A DNA stretch of 64,000 bases from Gracilaria domingensis (Eukaryota; Rhodophyta; Florideophyceae; Gracilariales; Gracilariaceae): the NCBI GenBank assembly GCA_022539475.1, contig VCMS01000164.1:62001-126000 (forward strand), in the 5' to 3' direction. Each line of letters starts with the position of its first letter. The first letter of the stretch is position 1. Positions 42,545 through 52,499 of the stretch are shown here, piece by piece. The notes under the pieces are model-generated. The model worked only from the letters and a program-made list of their open reading frames with translations, made no database searches and was not told where the DNA came from. A program made the translations under genes and the position numbers.

Positions 42545-42760
42545 ACCGTGAGGGGAGCAAAGCAGAGCTGGGGCTCGAACCCAGGACCCCGAGCTCACAC
42601 AAAAAGCACACGAAGGTGGTTACCGACTGAGCTATGGCCGCTCCAGTGCATGTGTTCCACAAGCTGGCACTGCGGAGGTGTTATCGTAACCCTCTGCAGC
42701 ACTACAGAAAGGCAGGCAAAGGTGTTTGTTTCTCGTTTGTCACATGGTGTTTGTCTGCAC
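42545..42760 (-). mobile_element. tRNA-derived SINE, copy 2
   Basis: On the minus strand the core (about 42650-42545) reads GGAGCGGCCATAGCTCAGTC ... GGGTTCGAGCCCCAGCTC, matching the core of copy 1 except for a 4-bp gap and scattered changes. Its B-box-like GGTTCGAGCCC is closer to consensus than that of copy 1. Upstream similarity (TGTAGTGCTGC ... GGTTACGATAACACCTCCGC) continues about 90 bp. The D stem is unpaired, so it is not a functional tRNA gene. Confidence 0.7.
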
Positions 42761-42837
42761 ACGTCACGCAGATCTGCCTTGAACATCATGTTTTACATGC
42801 CAGAACTGGGTTTCTTGCCAGCCCTTCCTCAACGCTG

Positions 42838-42886
42838 GCGGCGGTTTAATACTCCACAGTTGCGTGATACGAACTCCAAAGCTTTC
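42838..42886 (-). repeat. Dispersed inverted repeat partner of 36829-36876
   Basis: On the minus strand it reads AGCTTTGGAGTTCGTATCAC ... GGAGTATTAAACCGCC, nearly identical to 36829-36876. Each copy lies near a SINE but in a different order, so it is probably a fragment of another dispersed element. Confidence 0.65.
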
Positions 42887-43000
42887 GCGGACTTGCAGAC
42901 TAACTTGAAACCAAGCCCGTGCTTGTGACTGACTAACATGCGTCAAAAAGTAGCTTAGTTAAACTAAGTCGCAGTATTCAATCGGGCTAGTCATTTAGTC

Positions 43001-43233
43001 ATAGCAAAGCTCCTAGTGCCTTGGGTGCCAGTTTTGCAGATCTAATGTAGAGCTATTCTAAAGAATACTCTAATTTTTTGTGGCAAGTAAGCTTTGTTTT
43101 GGCATTAGTAGGTGACTAGTTGGTCCACGGTCAAATCTTGCGGCTTATATATAAAATGTCGTGTTTTCTTTCAAAGACAGTATAAAACACAAGAAAAATA
43201 ATTTTAAAAAATGCGCCGTAAAACACGGCGCAT
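43001..43233 (-). promoter_or_regulatory. Palindrome/TATA module, copy 3
   Basis: On the minus strand the palindrome at 43233-43211 (arms related to ATGCGCCGT and ACGGCGCAT) is followed after 57 bp by TATATATAA (43153-43145), and about 130 bp later by AGGAGCTTTGCTAT (43014-43001). Orientation, order and spacing match copies 1 and 2, while the intervening sequence is strongly diverged. That is the pattern expected for constrained regulatory parts. Confidence 0.65.
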
Positions 43234-44476
43234 TACGGCTTCTTTTTGGAGCTTCAATATACTTTAAATATCTATCATGCCAACAAATCAACGCTTTTAG
43301 AAGTAAACTTCTCAGAAGTAAACTTCTCAAAAAAAAGACAAAAAGCTCCTCTAGAAAAACTTTTTTGACACACATGAAAACACGGAACAATTCTGCACAT
43401 TATATATCATTCATTATGGTTTCTTTTCGAGCTAACCCATTCTTAGATACTCACAAAAACCACTCTCTCCCTCTTTTACAAATTTTAGATCTTAACTTTG
43501 TACAAGATATTTTTAAATTCTAAAAAGAAACAAAAGTCTTTTTACTGACCACGAATGTCGACTAAGACGGTATTTGTCTGTGCTATCGCAGAGCTACAGT
43601 TTTCGTCGCGAGACGTGAGAAGTTCGCAAGAACTCCGCGTACCAAGGTGTAAATACACAAAATAATACTTTGCAAATAATTGTTTCATCCCTTTTTCTTG
43701 CTTGGAACAAACCTAAGACACAAACCCAAGTACAATAAAAATGGTGCCAAAGTGAAATAAGCCTCTACCTCTTGCATTCCATTGCACTAAAACTGAGCAC
43801 TAATCAAGCATAAACAATACCAATTAGAATACAAACAATAATAGAATTAGGTCGATCGAGATTCCCTAGCGTCTTGAAGAGCAAAATTTCTTCAGAGATA
43901 CTGTTTCAGTAGTAACAATCATAACTTATTGAGGGCCCTAAATATAAAAAACTCAAGGTTATGAGTATCACGATGAGGTAGATCCGGACTTTTTATGTGT
44001 ACATGTGTACCACTATTTAGTTCTTTGAATGGAGTAAATCTTTTCATAATTTTTAGAAAAACTCCGTGGGTTTTGGTTTGACACTCTTAAGACCTGCTCG
44101 ATACGGGAGGTGCACATAAAATGCTTAGATCAATTTAAGTTTTAATCATATTTTGTATCCCTCTACACAGCTGCCAATTCTACTTCTTAAATAATGGCGC
44201 GCCGCCATTACCAACCTAGTAAAGGCAACCCGGGGTGCGATTTGAAATATGTTGCCTGCGCGACGACTTCAATTCTTCCGGGAGCAAGTTAATGCAGCAA
44301 AATCTAGTTATCTCTACGTCCAACTAGAAGATTGCACGCAGTGCATACCATTATTGGTCTTGTTTTTTGCTTTCTTCTCTTGTGACTCGTGCGGTGCACT
44401 TATATTTGTTTACCGACCGGTACCTTCTCTCCGACCCAAAAGTTGGGTTTTTCTATAATTATTTTCTTGCTTTCTG
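43234..44476. other. AT-rich island without a convincing gene
   Basis: Contains a tandem AGAAGTAAACTTCTC repeat at about 43300-43330 and A/T runs. The 120-codon frame 43161-43523 runs across the palindrome and shows no motif, so it is considered fortuitous. Nothing else was recognised. Confidence 0.45.
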
Positions 44477-45437
44477 TAGAGCAAACCCAGAAATGTAAAT
44501 GATTCACAAGATGTCCGAGTCCTGCTCCCTTTATGGGCAGTCTTAGCAACACAGCTCTTTGTCCATGCTCAAGCGAGAAGCACGCCGGGTTTAAGACCGG
44601 AGACGGTGACTGGCTATACCTGCAGAGGTGAAACAGAGAAAGTAGCGTAGCCAAAGTAGGTAACAAGATAGAGCCCGAGAGCTGAGATCACGATCACTCA
44701 ACCGTGTGGACGATGTATACGGAAACCGACCACGAAGTGGAGCTACGGCCCGTGCCAACCGGGTGGAACAGGGCCGATAGCCGCGCGACGACCACACAGT
44801 GTTGCCAACTGAATGCACCAGAGCTGGGGCAGAGAATACCTGTACGGGTGTGAAAGCAGTACCTAAACTAGGTGGCGATGTCTAGAGCGACGCGAGTTCT
44901 TGGCGAAGACGCTCGACAGTAGCCGATATCGAAACAGTAACAAGAAACCAACAATAGGTGCAAGCGTAGGCTTTTTAAAGGACCCTGAGGGGTAGATATG
45001 TCGCGACCAGTCGTGGTTACCCTCTGCGAGAAGTAGTGACCCTACGTAGGCGACAATATCTATAGCCCGGTTCTGCGAGATAGGACGCGACTCAGGTGAG
45101 TTTACTTGGTGAGTTCTAGGGCGAACTGGCCGGAGCCTATATAGGAATCTACCAAGAATTAAGCCATTACTATCTACAACTGCGGTGTGTACCTCTCGAG
45201 GTTCGAAAACGTGTACGACCCAGTGTCAGGGTTCCTATGCACACCCCAGCGGTTACACCTTGCGTATCTATTCTACACGTCGGCTACGAAGTCCAGCGTC
45301 CGCTCGTATCCGTGAGCCAATTTCCACATCTACGTACAAAGGTTCCTGCAGAATTCTTCTGAAATTTAACCAAAAAAATGGGGGTGCCATTCATAGGGTG
45401 CGCCACGTCACGCAAGGGGTTCAGTGCTAATTATGAG
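44477..45437 (+). repeat. Diverged LTR-like repeat, copy D1
   Basis: Roughly 960 bp that aligns end to end with 47178-48151. Conserved blocks in the same order include TGTAGAGCAAA, GATGTCCGAGTCCT, AGACCGGAGACGGTGACTGG, ACCAGTCGTGG, CCTACGTAGGC, a TATA-like TATATAG and CAGTGTCAGGGT. A gag-like ORF follows downstream in the same orientation, so D1 is best read as the 5' LTR or leader of an old LTR retrotransposon. Exact ends could not be fixed. Confidence 0.6.
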
Positions 45438-45957
45438 ATGCATCAGGCGCCGATTACCGGATCGTGTTTGCTCCACACTTTTACCATTGGTTTGGTCCAT
45501 TACCACCTATTTCTATTTCTTTGTTCCACCTTTGGATGTCTACATTTGATTACAGATACTGTTATTGGTCACCTACGATCTACACTACTGTGTCCGCCTT
45601 TTCTGGCTCTTGTTCCCGTTCGGGCATTCTCTTTCAACCCTGTGGTATAGCCTGAAGTCCTCGTAGATTTACATCCACACCAGAGGATACGGGATGCGCT
45701 GTCGCTGTCCGAATCTCTCTTGAGAGCGAGGATTCGAACTGGCTCTGTGGCTTTTCCCTTTCCGGGATTGCTCCACAAATTGGGCTCTCGATTTAGAAGC
45801 ATAAGAACGGGTTAACCACAGTTGGTGATAATTGTTATTGATCGTTCGATTGCTTTCTTGTTGTCCAGTTTGGATATCTTCTTCGCTTTTGTTGCCATTG
45901 TTTGGCTATGGTTTGTTGCTTGTACTGAAGTTATCAGTCGGACCACCTCTGGTTGAT
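45438..45957. other. Leader region between D1 repeat and gag
   Basis: Probably the rest of the LTR and untranslated leader of the old element. CTGTGGTATAGCC near 45640-45652 may be a primer-binding remnant, but it could not be matched to a tRNA. Confidence 0.35.
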
Positions 45958-46640
45958 ATGGCTGGCCCTCCAGAGGGATCTCGTGAAGGTTCCAACCGCT
46001 CCGCCACTGGCGCGTCGAAGCAAATGTCACGGAATCCTACGCAGGAAGAGCCGACTTCGGCCCAATCGAAACAGACCCCGGATGTCCCGGCTACCCAGGC
46101 TGGTGGGTTGGCTGTGATATCTACCCAGTCGGGTTCTCTCGTACAGGAGGTTGAAGAGCTGAAGACCCATGTGCATGTTCTCCGTATATCGAATACCGAT
46201 CATCTGCAGGGTATTCAGGATCTCCGAGCACGTGTCGAGGAAGCCCAAGTGAGGGATGTTAGTGCAGAACTACGCACCATGCGTAAGGATATTAATTCCA
46301 TGTTGGAAGGTTTCGGTGCTCCGACCATATTCCTGTCGCACATCGACACTCGTTTTGACACTCTCCAGAGTATGATGGAGCGAGACCAGAGTCGCATCGA
46401 TACACTCGAGGCTACCTTCCGGGCAGATGAAGAGTTCATTGCTGCCCAAGCAAGGGAAGATGCTTGCCCTCGGGTTTCAATCGGTCATTCCTGAAAGAAG
46501 TTCCGAAAGGACTGACCGACTACGTATGAAGACCGTTTGGTTCGTTCTGACTCCCACTCGGACAGGTCCATTACTTCGTCATCTGACTCGTCCCATGATG
46601 GATATCGTGACCGCCGCGAACGACCGACACGGTCTAAGGT
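45958..46640 (+). pseudogene. Gag-like remnant with coiled coil
   Basis: From the ATG at 45958 (MAGPPEGSREGSNRS) a Ser/Thr/Pro-rich head leads into about 130 residues of heptad-patterned coiled coil (VQEVEELKTHVHVLRISN ... LRARVEEAQ ... LRTMRKDINSMLEG). That arrangement is seen in gag proteins of some LTR retrotransposons. The frame ends at 46494; a Ser/Arg-rich continuation (SDSHSDRSITSSSDSSHDGY) lies in another frame at 46537-46640. No protease or pol follows, so the element is truncated. Confidence 0.5.
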
Positions 46641-47177
46641 TACTTCGTCTGTGTTCTGCAAAGTGGAATATAGTCTGTTCGCTTTAGAAACTAAGCTAGT
46701 TTTGGGGCTATTTGGGGCGCGCGAGGGCGTGGCAGAGGCTGGCACTCAAAAAATTAAGAAATCTTGGAATATTAAATTCCATCTCGCGCAGTTTAATTCT
46801 TGAGTCTCCTAGTTTTTGTAGAGGTTCCACTTCGCCGCGCCATCCCATCCACTCTTTTTCGCGACCCTCTCTCAAATCTGCGCTCGTGCTGGTTTGCGTT
46901 TCCATTTTCTCTCATGTTGCGATGCCAATCGCAACTCATCCCACCTCAATCATCCCATCATTTTTTCCCCTTGCACACCAGCCCCACTCTTTACCTAGTT
47001 TTTACCCATCACGCGTTCGCATCCTCCCTCTCCATCACCGCAAACATCATTCTGTAGAAATCAGGTGGGCAACTCTCCCATTCTCGTATACCCGCCTCGC
47101 CCTAAAACGGCTTCACATCCCTATTATCCTTCTCTCCTCCTGTCCCCTCAGAATCCCCTTCGCCGTCGGTGTAGAGC
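46641..47177. other. Unassigned stretch between gag remnant and D2 repeat
   Basis: Pyrimidine-rich sequence. The 167-codon plus-strand frame 46712-47215 shows low-complexity Ser/Pro/Leu composition and no motif, and it runs into the D2 repeat, so it is not accepted as a gene. Confidence 0.4.
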
Positions 47178-48151
47178 AAAACCCTGCGGTAAACGCTATG
47201 GGGAATCTCCACTAGGATGTCCGAGTCCTACTCCCTATGTGGGATAGGCTCAGCGATAGAACCCTCTGTCCGTACTCGAGTCGAGTGACAAGCCGGGTAT
47301 AAGACCGGAGACGGTGACTGGCTATACCTACAGAGGTGGAATGCAAAGAACGGTGCAGATCCAGAGATGGAGTGTGATCCAAACCTGAACAAAGGGAAGA
47401 GAAAGGGAACCGTGTAAACGGGGGAAAGCTCACGGTAGAAACCACCGGAGCGGAGCTACGGACCGTGCCAAGCGGCGGGAACAGGTCCGACAGCGGAGCG
47501 AGGCACTCACGGGCGCCAAAAATAAACCCAATACTGGGGCGGAAGCGATACCTGAACCAGGTGAACAAGTGCAAACAGCAAGACTCAACAGAGTGGCAAC
47601 AACAATAATCAACAACAAAAACAAAACAAGAACCAACAAAAGACAACCAACACGACGGTAAAGACAATCAAAGATCCAAAGATGGCGAGACAAGTGCTTC
47701 CGTAGTGACCCCGAGGGGTAGTAGTGCCGACACCAGTCGTGGTCACTCTCCGGTTGGAGTCGTAGACCTACGTAGGCAGCAAGCTACTATGGCCCGATCC
47801 TGAACAGGATTCGACTTGAGTGTCGACTCAGTTGGCCATTTACTTGGAGGCTCCAGGGTGAGATCACCCGAGCATATATACTATTACTACTACGGTATCT
47901 ACAATGCACACCTCCCGAGGGTCATACACGTAGACGAACCACTGTCAGGGTGCAGGGTATTCCCCAACGGGCGTGGCACAAATATCTAACTAGCCAGCTT
48001 CACCACGTGGCCTACTATCACACCTACTATGCACTTCCCATGCAGGGTCCACCTATTAAGGGTCCAACCAAACCATCCCAACAATACCCAAAATTAAAGG
48101 GAGTTTTCACAACTTAGCCACGTCACCGGTCATCGGTACCATCTCATTATG
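47178..48151 (+). repeat. Diverged LTR-like repeat, copy D2
   Basis: Partner of D1 (44477-45437). It contains an ACCG-GAGA-CGGT hairpin (47304-47315) capped by a GNRA-type tetraloop and enclosed by GGTATA (47296-47301) and TATACC (47323-47328), and a TATA-like CATATATAC at about 47874. No coding region of the same element lies beside it, so it may be a solo LTR. Confidence 0.6.
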
Positions 48152-48977
48152 AGCGGCATGATGCATCCGATAGCAGAAAGCCGTTGCTTCACAGTCGGCG
48201 CTACCTCCGACGCACTCTTAAACCCTGTCAACATCAGAACCCCGACTTCTTCCCGCGGCACCTCCTCCACCACCTTCTTCACCTCCTTACGCCTCTTTTT
48301 CAGACGGCTCTTCCCATCCCCAACCCTACCACATTCTGTCTTCGGTGTCACAGGGGACCCCTTTAGCACCGCCACCCTTCTCGCACTTCCGTTCTCCGTC
48401 TTTCCCTCCACACCTCGTTTCACCGTCTCCTCTTCCACCAAACTTCGCCTTTTGCCCAGCTCCTTCACCTCCTTCTCCAGCACGTCCAACCTCTCGTTCA
48501 GAACCCTATTCTCTTCCCGCACAGTCCACTATCCAATACACATGATTTCTCATCTGCACTCCTTATACCGACAACGAATTTTGCAGGCTCGAAATCGCCT
48601 CAACCGAAACACCACCACCAACCCCACTCAGCACCACAGCGCCCATTTCCGTTACAATCTCCACAATCTCATCGTCTAGTCGCTCCTTCATAACAAACCC
48701 CAACATCCCCACCCTAGCCTTCATCTCCCTCACAAACCGCATCTTCCTGTCACCCTCTCTGCCCCCAATCTCTATCTGGTCTCCAACTTGTAACTGACTC
48801 AGATGCACCCCATCTTACCATTCCGATACCCTTCACCTCCAATTCTACACTCTTCTGCACCTCATCACCATCCGCTGTCCTCGCCTCACACATTTTTCCT
48901 TCATCGGCCACTTCCTTCTTCTGCGACATCCGACCACCCGCTGTAATCAAGTCTTCTTCCCGCCTTAGTGACGGCAT
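48152..48977 (-). pseudogene. Decayed gene, Gly-rich plus coiled-coil protein
   Basis: Three consecutive minus-strand frames read like one protein in three phases. They are 48977-48750 (acidic, EDLITAGGRMSQKKEVADEG), 48808-48563 (LQVGDQIEIGGREGDRKMRF ... EMGAVVLSGVGGGVSVEAIS) and 48522-48130 (coiled coil, REENRVLNERLDVLEKEVKE, then a basic stretch). Introns or frameshifts could explain the phase changes. The family is unknown; retroelement gag or a host structural protein are both possible. Confidence 0.35.
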
Positions 48978-49240
48978 TTCGGAAAGGCATTTACAAGTTT
49001 ATTTCTCCGCCAGCGTCGCAAACCATGGCGAGCAAGGAAACATACTTTGTACTGGCGGTGTTAGCGTTAATAGCAACATTTGCATACACAAGACTTTGGA
49101 AATGACGTAGTTGTGGCCCCGGATGGTGGAGCGTGCCAGCTCGCTGAAGCACTTCATCAACAATTATGGATGGTGAACAGCTATTACTACTCACCGAACA
49201 TACTCGGTTTTAATGCGACAGTCTCTCGTTGTGGTTTATC

Positions 49241-49630
49241 CTACATTGTACTGCGAGCGCTCACCAATCTGGACTCTACAACGTTCGGGCGTGCGCGGCC
49301 ATCTTTGAAAAGTTGGTCTGATTCGACCGAAATGTCCGCAGCGGCAAGAGCATCTTTAAAGTCTTGCTGGTAGGTAACGTGGCCAAAGTCAATGATGGTG
49401 ATTGACATAAGCTTTAGTTTGATCCATTCTATCCAAGTATTCTCCTGCAGTTACAAGATTTGTGTGAAGAAGATTCGGCTGTCTTGGCGATTTTCCAGAA
49501 GCTGGATCATCTTCTTGAGAAAATTGACTTGATCTGAAATGATCATGAAGCTGCCACTGAAGTAAATGTGAGTGTACAGTCTTTGATCTGGTCGCTCAAA
49601 GTTTCTGATGTCTGCTTGGACGACGGAAAG
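49241..49630 (-). pseudogene. Gene remnant with one internal stop
   Basis: A single minus-strand phase is open from about 49630 to 49241 except for one TAA (near 49446). Before the stop it reads DIRNFERPDQRLYTHIYFSG and FLKKMIQLLENRQDSRIFF; after it, SITIIDFGHVTYQQDFKDAL. The composition is clearly protein-like. The IIDFG segment recalls a kinase DFG motif, but the surroundings do not support that. Product unknown. Confidence 0.35.
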
Positions 49631-49720
49631 AAGGATGCTTAAAGGACAATCTTTCTAGACAGTGTCTACGTGTAGTATGACAAATGTAAACTCGCAATAA
49701 ACGTATGCAATCACCGACGC

Positions 49721-50650
49721 TCAGTCGGGCTTGCCGAGCCGCACGTCGCGACGCACAAAGATGCAACCCATGCCCAGAAAGCCCTTGCCCACGGGCGAGA
49801 TCTCGCTCTCCTTGCCCACAAAATGCCTCACGTAGCCGCGCCGCTCCAGCAGCTTCTCCAAGTCCTCAAACCAGTGCGTCAACTCCACGTTGATCCCGTC
49901 CCCGCGCGTGCGCTCCCAGTCTATCCCCTGCAGTACGGCCAGCTCGTGGCCCTCCACATCCAGGCTGAGAAAGTCCACGCGCTCAATGCCCCCGCGCCGC
50001 AGCATCGCCTGCAGCGTCGTTCAACGCAGCAGCATGGAGCCTTTGTCGTTGGCCATGCGGCTGTTGGTGCCAAACTTGTACGAGTCGTCGGCCACGCCGC
50101 CGCGCTCCCTGTTCTGCACGAACGACATCTGCTCGCCGTCCGTCATCCTCGCGCACGTCGTCACTAGCAGGCAGCTGCGCTCGTGAAACGTTCGCTCGTT
50201 GTACATGGGGCTGCCCTCGATGCACACGCCCTTCCAGCCAAGGCAGCGGTCGAAGAAGAACGAGTGGGACAGCCTGATCGGGTCGTTGGACGCAACGTCC
50301 ACGTACACGCCGCGCCGCTTCATGTGCGTGAAGTGGCGCGTGAACAGGTACGCGTCCTGCCCAAACTGCGACAACATCTACACCGAGCCCAGATTGAACG
50401 CGTCCGAATCCGGCTGCCGGTCGCAGCTGCCACCGTCGTTGCCGTGCTGGCCACACAGCATGCGCGCGTTGGCCAGCTTGCGGAAGATGGGCACGCACTT
50501 CTCCGCGCTCTCACCCGGCGGTCAGTCGTTGCGCAGCGGCGTGCTGACGCTGCCCAGATGCCTGTCGTGCCACTCGCGCGCCGCGGGTGGGAGCAATAGC
50601 ATCGGCGCGGGGCGAACCAGCAGCACCATCAGCGCGACGGCGGCGGTGGG
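49721..50650 (-). pseudogene. FkbM-family methyltransferase, three in-frame stops
   Basis: One continuous minus-strand phase without indels encodes an apparent hydrophobic anchor (VALMVLLVRPAPMLLLPP), a Cys-containing segment (CGQHGNDGGSCD) and an FkbM methyltransferase domain: LSQFGQDAYLF, RRGVYVDVASNDPIRLSHSF, GVCIEGSPMYNERTF and VDFLSLDVEGHELAVLQG. FkbM enzymes are SAM-dependent O-methyltransferases; with a membrane anchor a Golgi glycan target is plausible. The phase is cut by TGA (50522-50524), TAG (50378-50380) and TGA (50021-50023). The 5' end abuts the alpha-COP remnant without spacer, so a true start is not visible. Confidence 0.75.
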
Positions 50651-50654
50651 GAGC

Positions 50655-52340
50655 ACAGCCGCCCGCCAGCTCCAGATTCGGCGTGTCGAACGCCGTCTTC
50701 ATCGCCACACGCAGCGCCAGCTGCACTTGCGCTGGCGCCAGCCCACACCGCGAGAACAGCCCCGCAGCCTGCACCTGCCGCGCGCTGTCGCCCTCTGCCT
50801 TCGCCGCGCGTCCTGCAGCCTCCAGCTGCAGCCCGATCATGTACTCACGGCACATCGTGAGCGCCGTTTTGGCGTGCTCCGCCTCCCGCGCGTTCAAAAC
50901 CCCCACCAACGGCAGTGCGCTCATCACCCCGCTGACAGTTTCGTCGCCTCGCCAAACATACCCTGCAGGAACCGCTGCATTCCGTGTCGGTACGGTTCCA
51001 GCAGCAGCGGTAAGCTTAGATTCATTGCCGCCAACTCGCTGTCATCCGGTCGTGTGATGTACGCAGTCATCAGTCCCGTGTTGGGCACCCCATCCACAGC
51101 CTCACGGCATCCACCTTATACGCTCATAAACGCGTCCTTCATCCTGCTGAACGATCCAGCTCCAATTTCGTCCTTCATTATAGTCATAGCCTGCTTGAAT
51201 GCACCCGCTGCCACAAGCTCTCCCGCAAGCATCCCATTCTTTTTCCACCGCGATGCCGTTCCAGGTCTTGCCGTGGGAGCTACATAGTACTCGCTGCCCT
51301 TCTTGCCTCCTGGCACATGTGCAAGTCCGTCTTCAAACTCATTCTCCTCTTCGCCACCGCCAAAGTCGTCCACGTCCAGACCTGAGTCAACGAGATCAAA
51401 ATCTCCTCCGCACGCGTCATCACCATTCGCCGCCGTGTCTTTGGTAGCCAGTCCAACTGCGAACGGATCTACAGCAGCGTTAGCTGCTTCTTCTTCCTTG
51501 TCTCAGACTACATCTCGTTCGGACGCTTCGAATGCAGCCGTGTCCTCGTAGTAGTCACCAGTTAGTTCTTCAAAGTCCCCTTCCGCCCAAGGATCCCCGC
51601 TAAAGAGGCCTCGTGCCACAGGCAGATGCGATCAAACCTTCTCGTCTGTGCGAACAAAAGTGGAGGGCATAATTAGTTCGCCTTCTGACCATGACGAGTC
51701 TACAGTAACTTCCAAATCGTCCCAGCTACCCAACTTTTCTAGTTCCTCTACCATGCCATGGCTCTTGGCAGTAAGTATGGCCATCGCTAGTTGGCCGCAA
51801 TCTCTCAACACTGAGATTCTGCCCTCTACATCACCCAGATACCTACAGATTTGGAAGCGAGCCGAAAGGTGTCCACGCGCGTCAGCAATCTTTCTCACTT
51901 TAGCCAGCTTCTCAAATTTGCCCGTCATCACATACAGTAACGCCAGTCTGTCCAAGTCCTTCGTTCTCTGCGAACATAACTCAAACACTTCCAATTTTCC
52001 CTGTTTCAACGCTGCAGATGCCAATCTGTGAAAGGCGTCATTGTCGCCAATAGCTTCAGCAGCTTCCAGAGCCGTTTCAACCGCGCCAGATTCCAATGCC
52101 AGAGCAAGCCGCGTCTTCTCGCAGTTCACAAAATGTAGACCCACCTCTGGAAATCGCTTCTTCTGCAAATATGAGATAATCGAGTGCCCCTTCAGTCTGC
52201 TCTGGGAAATCATCCTTTTCACATCGTTATATCGCTTGCGCAGAAGGAGAAGTATGAAAGCGTATTCGGTAGAACCAATCGGCAGAATTCCCGGAGTAGC
52301 ATATTGGCGGAGGGCGGGCGCTGGCTGTTGGGGGCGGGCG
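50655..52340 (-). pseudogene. COPA: Coatomer alpha subunit, C-terminal half
   Basis: It begins abruptly at a point matching roughly the middle of alpha-COP: LQKKRFPEVGLHFV, CEKTRLALALESGAVETALE, CSQRTKDLDRLALLYVMTGK, ICRYLGDVEGRISVLRDCGQ. It continues through the acidic linker into the C-terminal domain (FKQAMTIMKDEIG, AKTALTMCREYMIGLQLEAA). Stops are TGA 51632-51634, TGA 51503-51505 and TAA 51116-51118, and one base seems lost near 50935. Both ends are truncated: the N-terminal WD40 half is absent and the last residues are replaced by the FkbM remnant. Alpha-COP is an essential COPI vesicle coat subunit, so a functional copy must exist elsewhere. Confidence 0.82.
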
Positions 52341-52499
52341 CGCGCGGGTGGGCGGGCGCTCGAGGCGAATCTCGCTAAGACGCCCTGGTGCAGCCCGGCG
52401 CAGCCCGGCAGAAGCGATTGCGCGCGGGTCGTCGGCGCGCGCACGCTGCCACGCGTAGCATGTGCGCGGCGCGACGCGGGCGAGCGTGCGGCGCGCCTG

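Noticed and set aside
43161..43523. 120-codon ORF across palindrome copy 3
   Set aside because: It crosses the regulatory module on the opposite strand and has AT-driven Lys/Phe composition without motifs.
45690..45790. tRNA gene on the minus strand (AGTTCGAATCC)
   Set aside because: Only a T-loop-like motif is present; there is no A box or acceptor pairing.
46712..47215. 167-codon plus-strand ORF
   Set aside because: Low-complexity Ser/Pro/Leu composition; it runs into the D2 repeat and has no motif.
49080..49373. 97-codon plus-strand ORF
   Set aside because: It is antisense to the minus-strand remnant 49630-49241, which has the more protein-like sequence.
50021..51634. Stop-codon reassignment (TGA, TAG, TAA all read through)
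   Set aside because: Stops of all three kinds occur inside FkbM and COPA, but both fragments are truncated and other genes in the window end normally, so pseudogenes are the simpler view.
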